64,000 nucleotides of DNA, from contig JAEUGX010000092.1 in NCBI GenBank assembly GCA_016795545.1, positions 1-64,000 of the forward strand, read 5' to 3'. This DNA is from Opitutaceae bacterium. Its GTDB lineage: Bacteria > Verrucomicrobiota > Verrucomicrobiia > Opitutales > Opitutaceae. Below the pieces are notes generated by a model, which made no database searches, was not told where the DNA came from, and saw nothing but the letters and a program-made list of their open reading frames with translations. A program made the translations under genes and the position numbers. This document shows positions 1 to 8,275 of the stretch, one piece after another. Within the stretch, counting starts at the first letter, position 1, and every line of letters begins with the position of its first letter.

Positions 1-996
1 GAGGATGTGCATCAGCGACGTGCGCTCGAGGAGGCGGCGGCTGACGTTCTTGTCGTCCGCCGGCGGCTGCAGCCCGTGCACTATCCATTCCCCGAAGAAG
101 TCCGGCAGCCGGGTGAGGGTCGGAGGCGGGGCCTTCTGTTCCCAGTATTTCTCGCGCATCTCCGTCTTGCCGTTGTGCAGCACCGCGAGGGTCGCGAAGG
201 CCACGGCGATGGTCAGCCACGGGACCCGCTTGCCGCCGGACAGGTAGCCGAGGAGCGCGATGCCGATCAGGCTGAGCACGCCGATGAGGATGAGGCTGAC
301 CGCCATCGCCGCCATCTGCAGCAGCAGCATCACGAGCAGCACGAATTTCTCGGACTGGTTCAGGTCGCCGCGGCCCCAGCGCTGGGCGCTGACGAAGGTG
401 CAGAGGATGCCGGCGCCGTAGAAGATCGCGCGCAGGATGCTGACCAGCTCGGCCGGGATCCAGTTGGTGAACGCGCTCACCCACACGTAGGCGGTGGAGA
501 GCACGAGGCCGTAGACGAGAAACTTCTCCATCCGTTGCGTGACGAGCGCCTCCCGCCAGAACCGGGAGCGGCCCGGGAACCCGCGGGTCTGGGTGTACAC
601 GAGCAGCCCCGCGACCTGGTGGAGGATGACCGCCCATCCGGCCCGCGTGACGACCTCGGGCGGGTAGCCCGCGAGCTGCTCGGACGAGTTCAGCATCGGG
701 ATCGCATAGGCGTTGGCGCACAGCAGCATGATCGGCTCGAAGACCGGGAAGCGGCTCCCGCCCGAGCGGGCCCACAGGAGGCACGGCACGACGGCCAGCG
801 TGAAGATCGTCAGGCCGAGGTAGAGGTGGAAGGGATCCTGGACGCGCGCGGAGTAAGCCAGGTAGCCCAGCGCGCCGAACAGCAGCGCGAGCCCGGTGCG
901 GAAGAGCCGGCGGCCGCGTTCGGCGTGGGCGCCGCCCAGCAGGGAATAGTCGACGGCGGTCTCATGCGGCAGGGGCGTGGGACTGGCGAATTCCAT
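1..996 (-). CDS. Multi-spanning membrane protein of the glycan locus, 3' end cut off
   Basis: This frame is open from an ATG at 996 to the window edge, giving 332 codons without a stop. I see about eight or nine hydrophobic segments in the first 250 residues, then a hydrophilic stretch containing GKTEMREKYW and ending ERTSLMHIL at the edge. A multi-TM core with a long polar loop fits membrane proteins of polysaccharide loci, such as Wzy-like polymerases, ligases or exosortase-linked proteins. I recognise no diagnostic motif and do not assign a family. It is the last visible gene of the minus-strand glycan operon, 34 bp after the GT4 gene that ends at 1031. Its C-terminus lies outside the window. 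Confidence 0.75.
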   Translation of the reverse strand, partial: MEFASPTPLPHETAVDYSLLGGAHAERGRRLFRTGLALLFGALGYLAYSARVQDPFHLYLGLTIFTLAVVPCLLWARSGGSRFPVFEPIMLLCANAYAIPMLNSSEQLAGYPPEVVTRAGWAVILHQVAGLLVYTQTRGFPGRSRFWREALVTQRMEKFLVYGLVLSTAYVWVSAFTNWIPAELVSILRAIFYGAGILCTFVSAQRWGRGDLNQSEKFVLLVMLLLQMAAMAVSLILIGVLSLIGIALLGYLSGGKRVPWLTIAVAFATLAVLHNGKTEMREKYWEQKAPPPTLTRLPDFFGEWIVHGLQPPADDKNVSRRLLERTSLMHIL

Positions 997-1030
997 CGGC
1001 GGGCTCAGGCGGGCGGGCGGGTCGGGGCGG

Positions 1031-2371
1031 TCACGGGGCGGGGGCGGCGGGCGGCGCCCGGAAATCTGGCGGGCGGTCTTCCGCACTCAACGTCCAAGTG
1101 CAGGCCGATTCCAGGATGGCGAGCTGCCGGTCGGCGACGGCGTCGCCGGACTGGGCGGCGAGTCCGGCCGAGGCGGGCAGGGGGGCGAGGCGGCCGGCGG
1201 CGAGCTCCTGCAGCAGCCGCGCGGCCGCGAACACCGCGGCGCCGTCGTCGGGCCCGCTGAAGGTCACCAGGTGCGCGCCGCCCAGCTCGGCGAGCCGGTG
1301 CGCGAGCTGGCTGCCGCGGGGCGCGAGCGCGAGCACCGGCCGGCCGGCCGCGAGGGCCGGCAGGATCTTGGAGGGCACGTAGGCGGCGTCGTCGGAGCCG
1401 AAGATGAGGTTGGCGTCGGCCTGCAGCAGGACCTGGAGCGCGGCGAAGTACGGGATGCGATCGGGCGACTCCCGGACGAGGGCCCCGACGCCGGCGGCCT
1501 CGGCCAGCGCCGTGGCCGAGGGCCGGCCGGTGCCGGCCGGCGCGTAGCTGGTCCCGAGCAGGTGCACCGTCGGGGCCGGGCCCGGCGTGCGCGCGCGCGC
1601 CAGTCCGGCGAACAGCACGGCCAGGGCGGGGCCCATGTCCGCGCCCAGCCGGCCGACGTACGCGAGCCGGGCCGGGCCGCCGCCGGGGAGCACCGGCGGC
1701 CGGCGGTCGAGCGTGGCGCGCACCCGGGCGAGGTCGCGGTCGGGCGAACCGAACGGCAGCACCGTGGCCGGTCGCGCGGCGAACCAGGGATAGCGGCGGC
1801 GCAGGGTTTCGACGTAGCCGGCCGAGACGCTGACGAGGTGGGCGGCGCGGCGGAGGGTCCAGCCCTCGAGCAGCCGGGCCAGGCCCTGCGCCACGCGGTA
1901 TTTCCAGCCGCCGGGCGGCGGCGGCGCCCCGGCGACGGCGTGGAAGTCGCTCAGCCAGGGGTCCTGGAGGTCGATGACGTAGGGCACCCCGTGGAGCGCG
2001 CGCCAGAGGCGGCCGAGCGGCAGGACGGCGAACATGGTTGTGGAGAAGTAGACCACGTCGAACCGGCGGCCGCGCAGCAGGCGCCGGCCGCCGGCGAGGA
2101 GGAAAGGAAAGGCGCGCCAGGCGACGTTATTGACCCCGAGGCGGCCGGTCCAGCGTCGGGACAGGCAGCGGACGCGGACGACCCGCACGGCCGCGGGGAT
2201 CGTGGCCGCCAGCTCCGGGTCGAGCGGTGCGACGGGCGTGGGGTCGTCGACCGTGAGCACGGTCACCTCCCAGCCCCGCTCGACGAAGCGCGGCAGGCTC
2301 ATGCGCACGCGCTGCAGGTCGGGGGCGTTGACCGGCGGGAAATGGGGGCTGACGATGAGCAGGCGTTTCAT
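1031..2371 (-). CDS. GT4-like (GT-B fold) glycosyltransferase
   Basis: 446 residues. The N-terminus reads KRLLIVSPHFPPVNAPD, with Q and R residues just after it, which is the usual start of WcaI-like family 4 glycosyltransferases. A YVIDLQDPW motif near residue 130 and a C-terminal nucleotide-sugar half (SKILPALAAGRPVLAL) support a two-domain GT-B enzyme. It should transfer a sugar from a nucleotide donor to the growing surface glycan on the cytoplasmic side of the membrane. I chose the ATG at 2371 because it overlaps the preceding stop as ATGA and places the Rossmann strand at the N-terminus. An upstream in-frame start at 2401 would add ten low-complexity residues. Donor and acceptor cannot be read from the sequence. 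Confidence 0.88.
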   Translation of the reverse strand: MKRLLIVSPHFPPVNAPDLQRVRMSLPRFVERGWEVTVLTVDDPTPVAPLDPELAATIPAAVRVVRVRCLSRRWTGRLGVNNVAWRAFPFLLAGGRRLLRGRRFDVVYFSTTMFAVLPLGRLWRALHGVPYVIDLQDPWLSDFHAVAGAPPPPGGWKYRVAQGLARLLEGWTLRRAAHLVSVSAGYVETLRRRYPWFAARPATVLPFGSPDRDLARVRATLDRRPPVLPGGGPARLAYVGRLGADMGPALAVLFAGLARARTPGPAPTVHLLGTSYAPAGTGRPSATALAEAAGVGALVRESPDRIPYFAALQVLLQADANLIFGSDDAAYVPSKILPALAAGRPVLALAPRGSQLAHRLAELGGAHLVTFSGPDDGAAVFAAARLLQELAAGRLAPLPASAGLAAQSGDAVADRQLAILESACTWTLSAEDRPPDFRAPPAAPAP

Positions 2372-3342
2372 CGGGAGGCGCGCCGCAGGAGCCGGCGCCA
2401 CCAGCGGTTGCGGCGGAGCGCGGCCTCGGCCTCGCTCCAGTCGACGAGGCTCGAGTTGAGGTCGTGGTCGCCGAGCTGGTCCGGGGGCAGGTCGCCGGTC
2501 TCGACGCGGCGCACCAGCTCGGGCAGCCGTGCGTAGAAGTCGGCCGTGCGGTAAGGCGGGTGCAGGGTGAAGCGGCCGGGGGGGGCGCCCAGGAACTCGC
2601 GCCGCACGAGGCCGCGGGCGCGCATGGCGTCGCTGAGCAGGTGTTCGGGCAGGTCCTGCGCCGGGTTGCCGTCCAGGAGCGCCAGCAGCGCGCGGCGCAG
2701 GCCGGGCGGCCGGCGCGGCCGGAGCGGGCCCACGGCCGCCTGGAGCCGGCTCCGGCGGCAGAGGAAGACGCGCGTGCTCATGTCGGCGAAGCGGAAGGCG
2801 TGGGGGGTGCCCGGCTCGGGGAGGCCGGGGAGGTGGAGCAGCCGGCCGTCGGGCCGCGGCGGGCCCGAGAGCGGGGCGGCAAACAGCACCTCGGGGTGCG
2901 CGGCGAGGTGGGTGAGCGCCTCGCCGATCCAGGTGCGGCTGTCGCCGCCGAAGAACATGTCGGAATCCGCGTGCAGCACGTGGTCGTGCGCGGCCGCGGC
3001 GAGGCCGAAGAAATAGGAATAGAAGGGTCCGCCCCGGAAATCCTTGGTCGGCACGGGCGCGCCGCCGAAGAACGCGGCGCCCACCCGGGCCCGGGCGGCC
3101 GGCGCGTAGTCGACGGGCACCACGCGCGCTCCGGGAATCGAGGCGGCGAGCGCGGTGATGCCGGCCTTGCCCTCCTCCCAGCCGGCGGCGAACCGGCCCG
3201 CGCTGCGGTGGAAATCGATCGTCAGGAGCACCTCCGCGACCTGTCCGGCCCAGGCCCGCACCTGGTGCGGCAGCAGCACGGAGGCATGCCGCAGGTCGGA
3301 AGGCGCGAGGCTGATCTGGAGGGTGACCGGCGGAGGCGTCAT
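2368..3342 (-). CDS. Putative DxD-type glycosyltransferase of unclear family
   Basis: 324 residues. The central HADSDMFFGGD has the look of a metal-binding DxD motif of a nucleotide-diphospho-sugar transferase (GT-A fold). It is followed by a region resembling the acceptor half of such enzymes. There is no signal peptide or membrane segment, so it probably acts in the cytoplasm. It lies inside the glycan operon, 16 bp after the GT4-like gene ending at 3359, and its stop overlaps the next ATG (ATGA). The glycosyltransferase role is inferred from the DxD motif and context. I could not place it in a named GT family. Confidence 0.75.
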   Translation of the reverse strand: MTPPPVTLQISLAPSDLRHASVLLPHQVRAWAGQVAEVLLTIDFHRSAGRFAAGWEEGKAGITALAASIPGARVVPVDYAPAARARVGAAFFGGAPVPTKDFRGGPFYSYFFGLAAAAHDHVLHADSDMFFGGDSRTWIGEALTHLAAHPEVLFAAPLSGPPRPDGRLLHLPGLPEPGTPHAFRFADMSTRVFLCRRSRLQAAVGPLRPRRPPGLRRALLALLDGNPAQDLPEHLLSDAMRARGLVRREFLGAPPGRFTLHPPYRTADFYARLPELVRRVETGDLPPDQLGDHDLNSSLVDWSEAEAALRRNRWWRRLLRRASR

Positions 3343-3358
3343 GCGGCAGGGGAAGGGG

Positions 3359-4579
3359 TCAGGCCAGCGCCCGGGCCACGGCGTCCCGCAGGCGCCCGGA
3401 CTCGCGTTCCCAGCAGTAGGTTTGTTCGGCGGCCCGGCGCGCCGCCCGGCCGAGGGCGGCCAGGCGCGCGGGGTCGGCCAGCAGCTCGTCGAGCTGCGCG
3501 GCGAGCGCCGCGGGGTCGGCCAGGCTCACCAGGAGTCCGGCCGCGGGCGCGGCGGCGAGGACTTCGCGCTGGCCGGCGGTGTCGGTGGCCAGCACGCCGA
3601 GGCCGGCGCCGAGGTACTGGAGGATCTTGTTGCTGATGGTGAGATTCCGGCTGTCGGGCGTGGCGTCCTCCAGCGCGAGGCCCAGGTCGTGGCGGGCGAT
3701 GACCGCGGGCAGCTCCGCGGGCGGCACGAGCGGGAGGAACTCCAGCCGGTCGCGGTGGGTGGCCGGAACGCGCGCGGCCAGCCGCGCCCGGAACTCCGGC
3801 TCGGCGTCGCCCAGCAGCGCCAGTCGGCTGGGGGCGCGCGTGCGGCCCCAGGCGTCGAGAACCTCCTCCAGGCCGCGGCGCGGGCCGAGGGTCTGGGAAA
3901 ACCAGAAGAGCGCGGGCGGCGCCGCGGGCCGGGGCCGCGCCGGCAGGTCGGGCAGGGGGAAGGAGTTGGTGATCACGACCGGAACGGGGCCGCCGGCCGA
4001 CGCGGCCAGGGCGGCGGCGAGCGCGTGCGAGGGCGCGCTGGCGTAGGCGGCGTGACGGAGGAGGCTCGTCTCGACCGCGGCCAGGAGCCGGAGCGGACGG
4101 GCCGCCCGCGCCGCGGGCAGGAGGTCGCGCGAGTGCCAGTCCTCGAAGTCGACGGCGACGCGCCGGCCGGCTTGGCGGAGTTGTTCGCCGATGACGAGGC
4201 CCAGCTCGGTGTGGACGATGGTGAGGTCGGCGGGATGGGCGCGGGCCAGCGCGGCGAGGCCGCCCGCGGCCGGTCCGAGGGCGCGGGCGGATTCGATCCC
4301 GGCGCGGACGGCCCGGCGGGCCAGCCAGGTCGCGGCGCGGGCCGCGAAGCGGCGGAGGCGGGCGCCGGCCGAGGGCGAGAGGAGGTCGACCGCCACCTTG
4401 CGGAACGGGGCGTCGCGGAGGAGCCCGGCGTCGACCGCCTCGAACTGGGGCTGGCTGGCGACGGTCACGACGGTCACTGCGTGGCCCGCCGCGCCGAGGG
4501 TGAGGGCCTCCTTGTAGGCGCGGGGGTTCCGGCAGAGCGGGCCGGTGGTGAGGATGACGATACGTGCGGGGGCGGCCAC
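3359..4579 (-). CDS. GT4-like glycosyltransferase with GTG start
   Basis: The real coding part of a longer open frame begins at the GTG at 4579 (V-A-A-P-A-R-I-V-I-L), giving 406 residues. No ATG lies near the natural N-terminus. The reading frame continues upstream to 5935, but that extension is an arginine/proline-rich shadow of the neighbouring genes. The N-terminal Rossmann strand RIVILTTGPLCRNPRAYKEA and the C-terminal NKILQYLGAGLGVLATDTAG followed by QREVL fit a GT-B enzyme of the family 4 type. ILTNSF-like and LGDAEPEF segments mark the second Rossmann domain. It starts 8 bp after the GT2 gene ending at 4588. Substrates are unknown. Confidence 0.82.
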   Translation of the reverse strand: MAAPARIVILTTGPLCRNPRAYKEALTLGAAGHAVTVVTVASQPQFEAVDAGLLRDAPFRKVAVDLLSPSAGARLRRFAARAATWLARRAVRAGIESARALGPAAGGLAALARAHPADLTIVHTELGLVIGEQLRQAGRRVAVDFEDWHSRDLLPAARAARPLRLLAAVETSLLRHAAYASAPSHALAAALAASAGGPVPVVITNSFPLPDLPARPRPAAPPALFWFSQTLGPRRGLEEVLDAWGRTRAPSRLALLGDAEPEFRARLAARVPATHRDRLEFLPLVPPAELPAVIARHDLGLALEDATPDSRNLTISNKILQYLGAGLGVLATDTAGQREVLAAAPAAGLLVSLADPAALAAQLDELLADPARLAALGRAARRAAEQTYCWERESGRLRDAVARALA

Positions 4580-4587
4580 GGGGCGGG

Positions 4588-5523
4588 TCAGCGGAGGAGG
4601 GCGAGCCGCTTGGCGAGGCGCCAGCCCAGCAGGCGGCAGGCCAGGCGGAACTTGGGTCCGCCCGGCGGCGGCAGGTCCGATCCGCCCAGCGCGGCGACGC
4701 GCGCGGCGGCGGCGCGGCGGCAGGCGGCGGCCCGCGGGTAGGACTCGTAGATGAAGAGCTGCAGCGCGGTCGCGCAGGCGCGGCGGGCGCGCGGGGTGTC
4801 GGCGCGGGCGAGCACGCGGCGGGTGGACAGGTCCAGCGAGCGGTAGGCGGAGGCGTAGGCGGCCTCGGACTTGGAGCCGCTGAGGCTGCCGGCGAGGCCC
4901 GAGCGGTAGTAAGAGACGGCGTCCGGCACGTAGCGCACGGCCCGGGCGGCGAGGACGACGCGCAGGAAGTATTCGCCGTCGTCGTCGAGGCTCAGCGCCT
5001 CGTCCCAGGGCCCGGCCCGCTCCGCGAGCGGGCGCGGCACGAGCCAGGCCGCCGGGTGCATCATGGCGTTGCGCTCGAATTTCCGGAGGGCGAACTCGAG
5101 CGGGTCGAGGTCGGCGCACAGGGGCTGCGGGGTCTGGTCGGCCTCGGCGGGCGTGCGCGTGAACCGGTGCCAGGCGGCGCTGTAGGCGCAGTCGGCGCCG
5201 CCGGCGGCTGCGGCTTCGACCTGGCGGGCGATCTTGTCCGGGGCCAGCAGGTCGTCGGCGTCGAGGAACTGCAGGAAATCGCCGCGGGCCTCGCGCCAGC
5301 CGCGGTTGCGCGCGGCGGCGGCGCCGGCGTTGGGCTGGGAGACGAGCCGCACGCCGCGGGGGGCGAACCCGCGGACGACGGCGGCGCTGTCGTCGGTCGA
5401 ACCGTCGTCGACGACGATGATCTCCTTCTGCGGCCAGGTCTGCGCCAGCGCCGAGGCCAGGGTCTCGGCCAGCCAGGGCGCCGCGTTGTGGCAGGGAATG
5501 ATGATGGAGACGAGCGGAGGCAA
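4588..5523 (-). CDS. GT2 family glycosyltransferase
   Basis: 311 residues. The N-terminus PLVSIIIPCHNAAPWLAETL, then EIIVVDDGSTDDS and FLQFLDADDLL (the DxD metal site near residue 90), is the standard signature of family 2 inverting glycosyltransferases. An LSLDDDGEYFLRV segment near residue 190 matches the usual acceptor-side acidic motif. It is soluble and should act on the cytoplasmic face, adding one sugar to the exported glycan. It starts 9 bp downstream of the gene ending at 5533 and ends 8 bp before the next GTG, so it sits within the operon. Confidence 0.93.
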   Translation of the reverse strand: MPPLVSIIIPCHNAAPWLAETLASALAQTWPQKEIIVVDDGSTDDSAAVVRGFAPRGVRLVSQPNAGAAAARNRGWREARGDFLQFLDADDLLAPDKIARQVEAAAAGGADCAYSAAWHRFTRTPAEADQTPQPLCADLDPLEFALRKFERNAMMHPAAWLVPRPLAERAGPWDEALSLDDDGEYFLRVVLAARAVRYVPDAVSYYRSGLAGSLSGSKSEAAYASAYRSLDLSTRRVLARADTPRARRACATALQLFIYESYPRAAACRRAAAARVAALGGSDLPPPGGPKFRLACRLLGWRLAKRLALLR

Positions 5524-5532
5524 GGGAGGGGG

Positions 5533-6495
5533 TCAGGCGTCCGGGGTGGCGAAGCGCCGCCAGTTGCGCTGGAAGTACCAGCGCTTGGACTCGGCGACGT
5601 AATGGTGCATGACGGCGCGGCAGTCGAGGGCTTCGGGCGGCCGGGGCAGGGTGACGTAGTCGGCGGCGGGCGCCACGGTGCACGGCCGGCCGGCCACGAG
5701 CAGAGCGACCAGCGCCTGCTCGAGGTAGTAGTTGGTGCCGTGCCGCTCCAGCAGGAGACGGCAGGCCCGCTCCAGGAGTTCCCAGTCGAGCGCGCCGGAG
5801 TCGAGACCGCAGAGCCCGACGTTGACCTTGGGCGCCAGCGGCGCGCCGGCGAGCTCGGCCAGCAGGGGGCGCGGGTAGCCGTAGGATTCCTCGATGTCGA
5901 CCGCGTGCAGGGGGCGGCTCGGCTGGTCGAGCCACGCGAGCAGGACGTCGGGACGGCGGAAAAAGAGCAGGTCGGAGTCGAGGACCAGCTTCCAGCCGGT
6001 GGTGCCGGCGTGGACGTCGGTCAGCTTGCGGATGTTCGGGTAGTGGCGCCAGCGCTCGCGCAGCACGGGGAAGCGGGACTCCGGCAGGTGGCGCTCCAGG
6101 CGGGCCAGTGTCTCCGGCTGGGCGACGAAGCGCGCGTCCGGGAAGAGGCGGGCGAGTCCGTCGCGCGGCGGGCCGGCGAGCGTGCCGTCGTCGTAGATCA
6201 CGGGGTGCACGGGCCGCCCCGCCTGGCGCGCGAAGCTGGCGAGGCAGAATGCGGTCTGGTACCAGAAGCGGCGTCCGGTGAGCAGGTGAAGCTCGACGGG
6301 GGGGCCGGCCGGGGCGGGCACCGGGGTCAGCCGGGCGGCGGCCTGTTCCATCTCCAGGCGGCCGCGCTCGGTGCGGCGCTGGGCGAGCGGGCCGCCCTCG
6401 CGGATGCAGGTGCGCAGCCGCGCCGCGGGCTGATGCCAGAGGGCCAGGGCGAGGCGGCCGAAGCCGAGGCGGCGGACGGTGTCCCGGAGGCTCAT
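5533..6495 (-). CDS. Putative nucleotide-diphospho-sugar transferase
   Basis: 320 residues from the ATG at 6495, which overlaps the previous stop as ATGA. A longer frame reaching 6666 is only a shadow. The segment VELHLLTGRRFWYQTAFCL followed by the DxD-like WKLVLDSDLLFFRRPD near residue 165 suggests a GT-A enzyme of the GT8/GT32 type. A later NYYLEQALVALL and a conserved MHHYV segment are consistent with that. A transferase role is well supported by motif and context; the donor is unknown. It resembles the other DxD-type protein of this locus (2368-3342) in general layout only. Confidence 0.8.
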   Translation of the reverse strand: MSLRDTVRRLGFGRLALALWHQPAARLRTCIREGGPLAQRRTERGRLEMEQAAARLTPVPAPAGPPVELHLLTGRRFWYQTAFCLASFARQAGRPVHPVIYDDGTLAGPPRDGLARLFPDARFVAQPETLARLERHLPESRFPVLRERWRHYPNIRKLTDVHAGTTGWKLVLDSDLLFFRRPDVLLAWLDQPSRPLHAVDIEESYGYPRPLLAELAGAPLAPKVNVGLCGLDSGALDWELLERACRLLLERHGTNYYLEQALVALLVAGRPCTVAPAADYVTLPRPPEALDCRAVMHHYVAESKRWYFQRNWRRFATPDA

Positions 6496-7421
6496 GGGCG
6501 CGCGCGTCCGGTGAAATGCCCGCAGGCTCCCTGCCAGCGGACGTAGGCGGCGGGAGAGCTCCAGGCCCGGTAGGTGAACCACGCGCGGAGCCGCCGGAGG
6601 GCGGCGCCGGCGGGCGAGAGCGGCGGCCAGGGATTGGCGTCGTGGCGGCGCAGCACCTGCATCCACGACTGCTGGATGCCGCGGTTGAGCCGCGCCAGGT
6701 AGTCGCGCGTGGTGCGGGTTGCGGGAATCAGGTGGGTCAGGCGCAGCGAGGGAAAGTAGGCCGCCTCCCAGCCCGCCGCCATCAAGGTCAGGATGATGTC
6801 GTTGTCGCCGCCGGAAGTCAGGTCCTCGCCGCGGCGGTCCGGCAGGGCGGCGTGGCCGCCGTGCCGGAGCCAGGCCTGGGCGGCGGCGCGGCGCAGGACC
6901 ATGCCGGCGCCGACGGGCGCGAACGCGGGGTAGGCGTTGCGGCCGGTCGCGGGGTGGGCCAGCCCGGTGGAAATCAGCGGCGCGTCACCCGGGTCGCGGC
7001 AGGCCAGCAGGCCGTCGAATTCGCGGACCCACGGCGGCGGCGCCACCTCGAATTCCGGCGCGATCCTGCCGCCGAGCGCGCCGACGCGCGGATGGGCGGC
7101 GAGCAGGCGGACGGCCTCGGCCAGGTAGTCGGAGGCGAGCTCGTTGTCGTCGTCGACCAGCACCACGGCGTCCCCCGCGGCCGCCAGCAGCCCGCGGCGC
7201 CGGGCGTGGCTGAGGCCCGGCTCCGGCTCCGGCACCAGCCGCAGGTTGGCCGGACCGTGGGGGGACCAGTCGGCCAGGCGCAGCGCGGGGGAGGAAGCGT
7301 TGTCGATGAGCAGGGTTTCCCACTCGGCCGGCGGCAGGGACTGGGCCCGGAGCGCGCGCAGGGTCCGGGCGAGCCGGCCCGGGTGCGGATTGCGGGTGGG
7401 AATGAGGACGGAGACGGTCAT
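6492..7421 (-). CDS. GT2 family glycosyltransferase
   Basis: 309 residues from the ATG at 7421, which overlaps the preceding stop (ATGA); the upstream extension of the frame to 8210 is a shadow. MTVSVLIPTRNPHPGRLA and AVVLVDDDNELASDYL (a triple Asp at the DxD site, near residue 92) are characteristic of GT2 enzymes. A GGDNDIILTLMAAGWEAAY segment around residue 218 matches the acceptor-side ED-like region. There are no membrane segments. It is flanked by two other transferases with stop/start overlaps on both sides, so production is probably coupled to theirs. Confidence 0.92.
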   Translation of the reverse strand: MTVSVLIPTRNPHPGRLARTLRALRAQSLPPAEWETLLIDNASSPALRLADWSPHGPANLRLVPEPEPGLSHARRRGLLAAAGDAVVLVDDDNELASDYLAEAVRLLAAHPRVGALGGRIAPEFEVAPPPWVREFDGLLACRDPGDAPLISTGLAHPATGRNAYPAFAPVGAGMVLRRAAAQAWLRHGGHAALPDRRGEDLTSGGDNDIILTLMAAGWEAAYFPSLRLTHLIPATRTTRDYLARLNRGIQQSWMQVLRRHDANPWPPLSPAGAALRRLRAWFTYRAWSSPAAYVRWQGACGHFTGRARP

Positions 7422-8275
7422 GGGCGCGGGGCGTCGCGGCGGCACGCGGCCGTGGCGCGGTCGAGGAGGCGCGACAGGCGCCAGCGCCAGGGGGTGTGCC
7501 AGGGCTGGGCGCGGCTCCAGGCTTCCGTCTCGGCCCGGGCGACGTCGAGCAGCTGCGCGGTCTTGGCGTCGGCGTGCCGGCGGAAGACCCCCAGCGCCTG
7601 CGGAATGTGCCGGGGCCGGAGGCCGGAGGCGGCGAGCCGCTTGAAGAGGTCGGCGTCGAGGGTGAAGCGCAGCGACTCGTCGACCGGCAGGTGGGCGGCG
7701 CGCGGCCAGAAGGTGGCGTGGCTCGGGAGGTGGCGTCCGCCGACGGCCACCTGGAAGCGGAAGGCCGGCCGCTCGCGGTGGTGCACGAGTTCGGGCGCCT
7801 CGTCCTGGCGCTCGGCCCAGTCGCCGTAGAGGAGTCCGCGGGGGCAGGCGCGGAAGGCGCGGCCCACGGCGGCGAACGCGCCGGGCAGGTAGTAGTCGTC
7901 GCTGTTGATCCAGCCGAGGACCTCGCCGGTGGCGCGGGCGCAGCCGAGGTTGATGGCGTGGCTCTGGCCGCCGTCGGGCCGCGAATGCCAGTAGGCGATC
8001 CAGGGGGAGTATTGCTCGAGCAAGGCGACGGACGCGTCGCGGCTGCCGCCGTCGATCACGATCAGCTCCAGGTCGGGGTAGCCCTGCAGCAGGACGGAGC
8101 GCAGCGTCTCCTCGAGGAAGCGCCCCTGGTTGAACGAAGGGCAGACGATGCTGAGCCGCGGCCAGCCGCCCGGCGGCGCGTCCGCCGGCGGCGCGCCGGC
8201 CACGGTCCACGGCCAGCCGGAGCGGCCCGGCGGCGGCGGGGGAAGGGCGGTCGCGCGGGCGGGCGGAGGGGTCAT
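7418..8275 (-). CDS. GT2 family glycosyltransferase
   Basis: 285 residues from the ATG at 8275, again an ATGA overlap. A proline-rich N-terminal stretch of about 40 residues precedes the fold, which starts at RLSIVCPSFNQGRFLEETL. LELIVIDGGSRDAS and GWINSDDYYLPGAF (SDD in place of DxD) follow. This version of GT2, with the INSDD motif, is common in polysaccharide loci. A C-terminal FTLDADLFKRL segment is also typical. It is cytoplasmic and of unknown sugar specificity. Confidence 0.92.
   Translation of the reverse strand: MTPPPARATALPPPPPGRSGWPWTVAGAPPADAPPGGWPRLSIVCPSFNQGRFLEETLRSVLLQGYPDLELIVIDGGSRDASVALLEQYSPWIAYWHSRPDGGQSHAINLGCARATGEVLGWINSDDYYLPGAFAAVGRAFRACPRGLLYGDWAERQDEAPELVHHRERPAFRFQVAVGGRHLPSHATFWPRAAHLPVDESLRFTLDADLFKRLAASGLRPRHIPQALGVFRRHADAKTAQLLDVARAETEAWSRAQPWHTPWRWRLSRLLDRATAACRRDAPRP

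Noticed and set aside
977-2536. Plus-strand open frame of about 520 codons in the glycan locus
   Set aside because: It lies opposite the GT4 gene and shows a Gly/Arg/Ala-rich shadow composition; likewise for the other long plus-strand frames between 7 and 16500.
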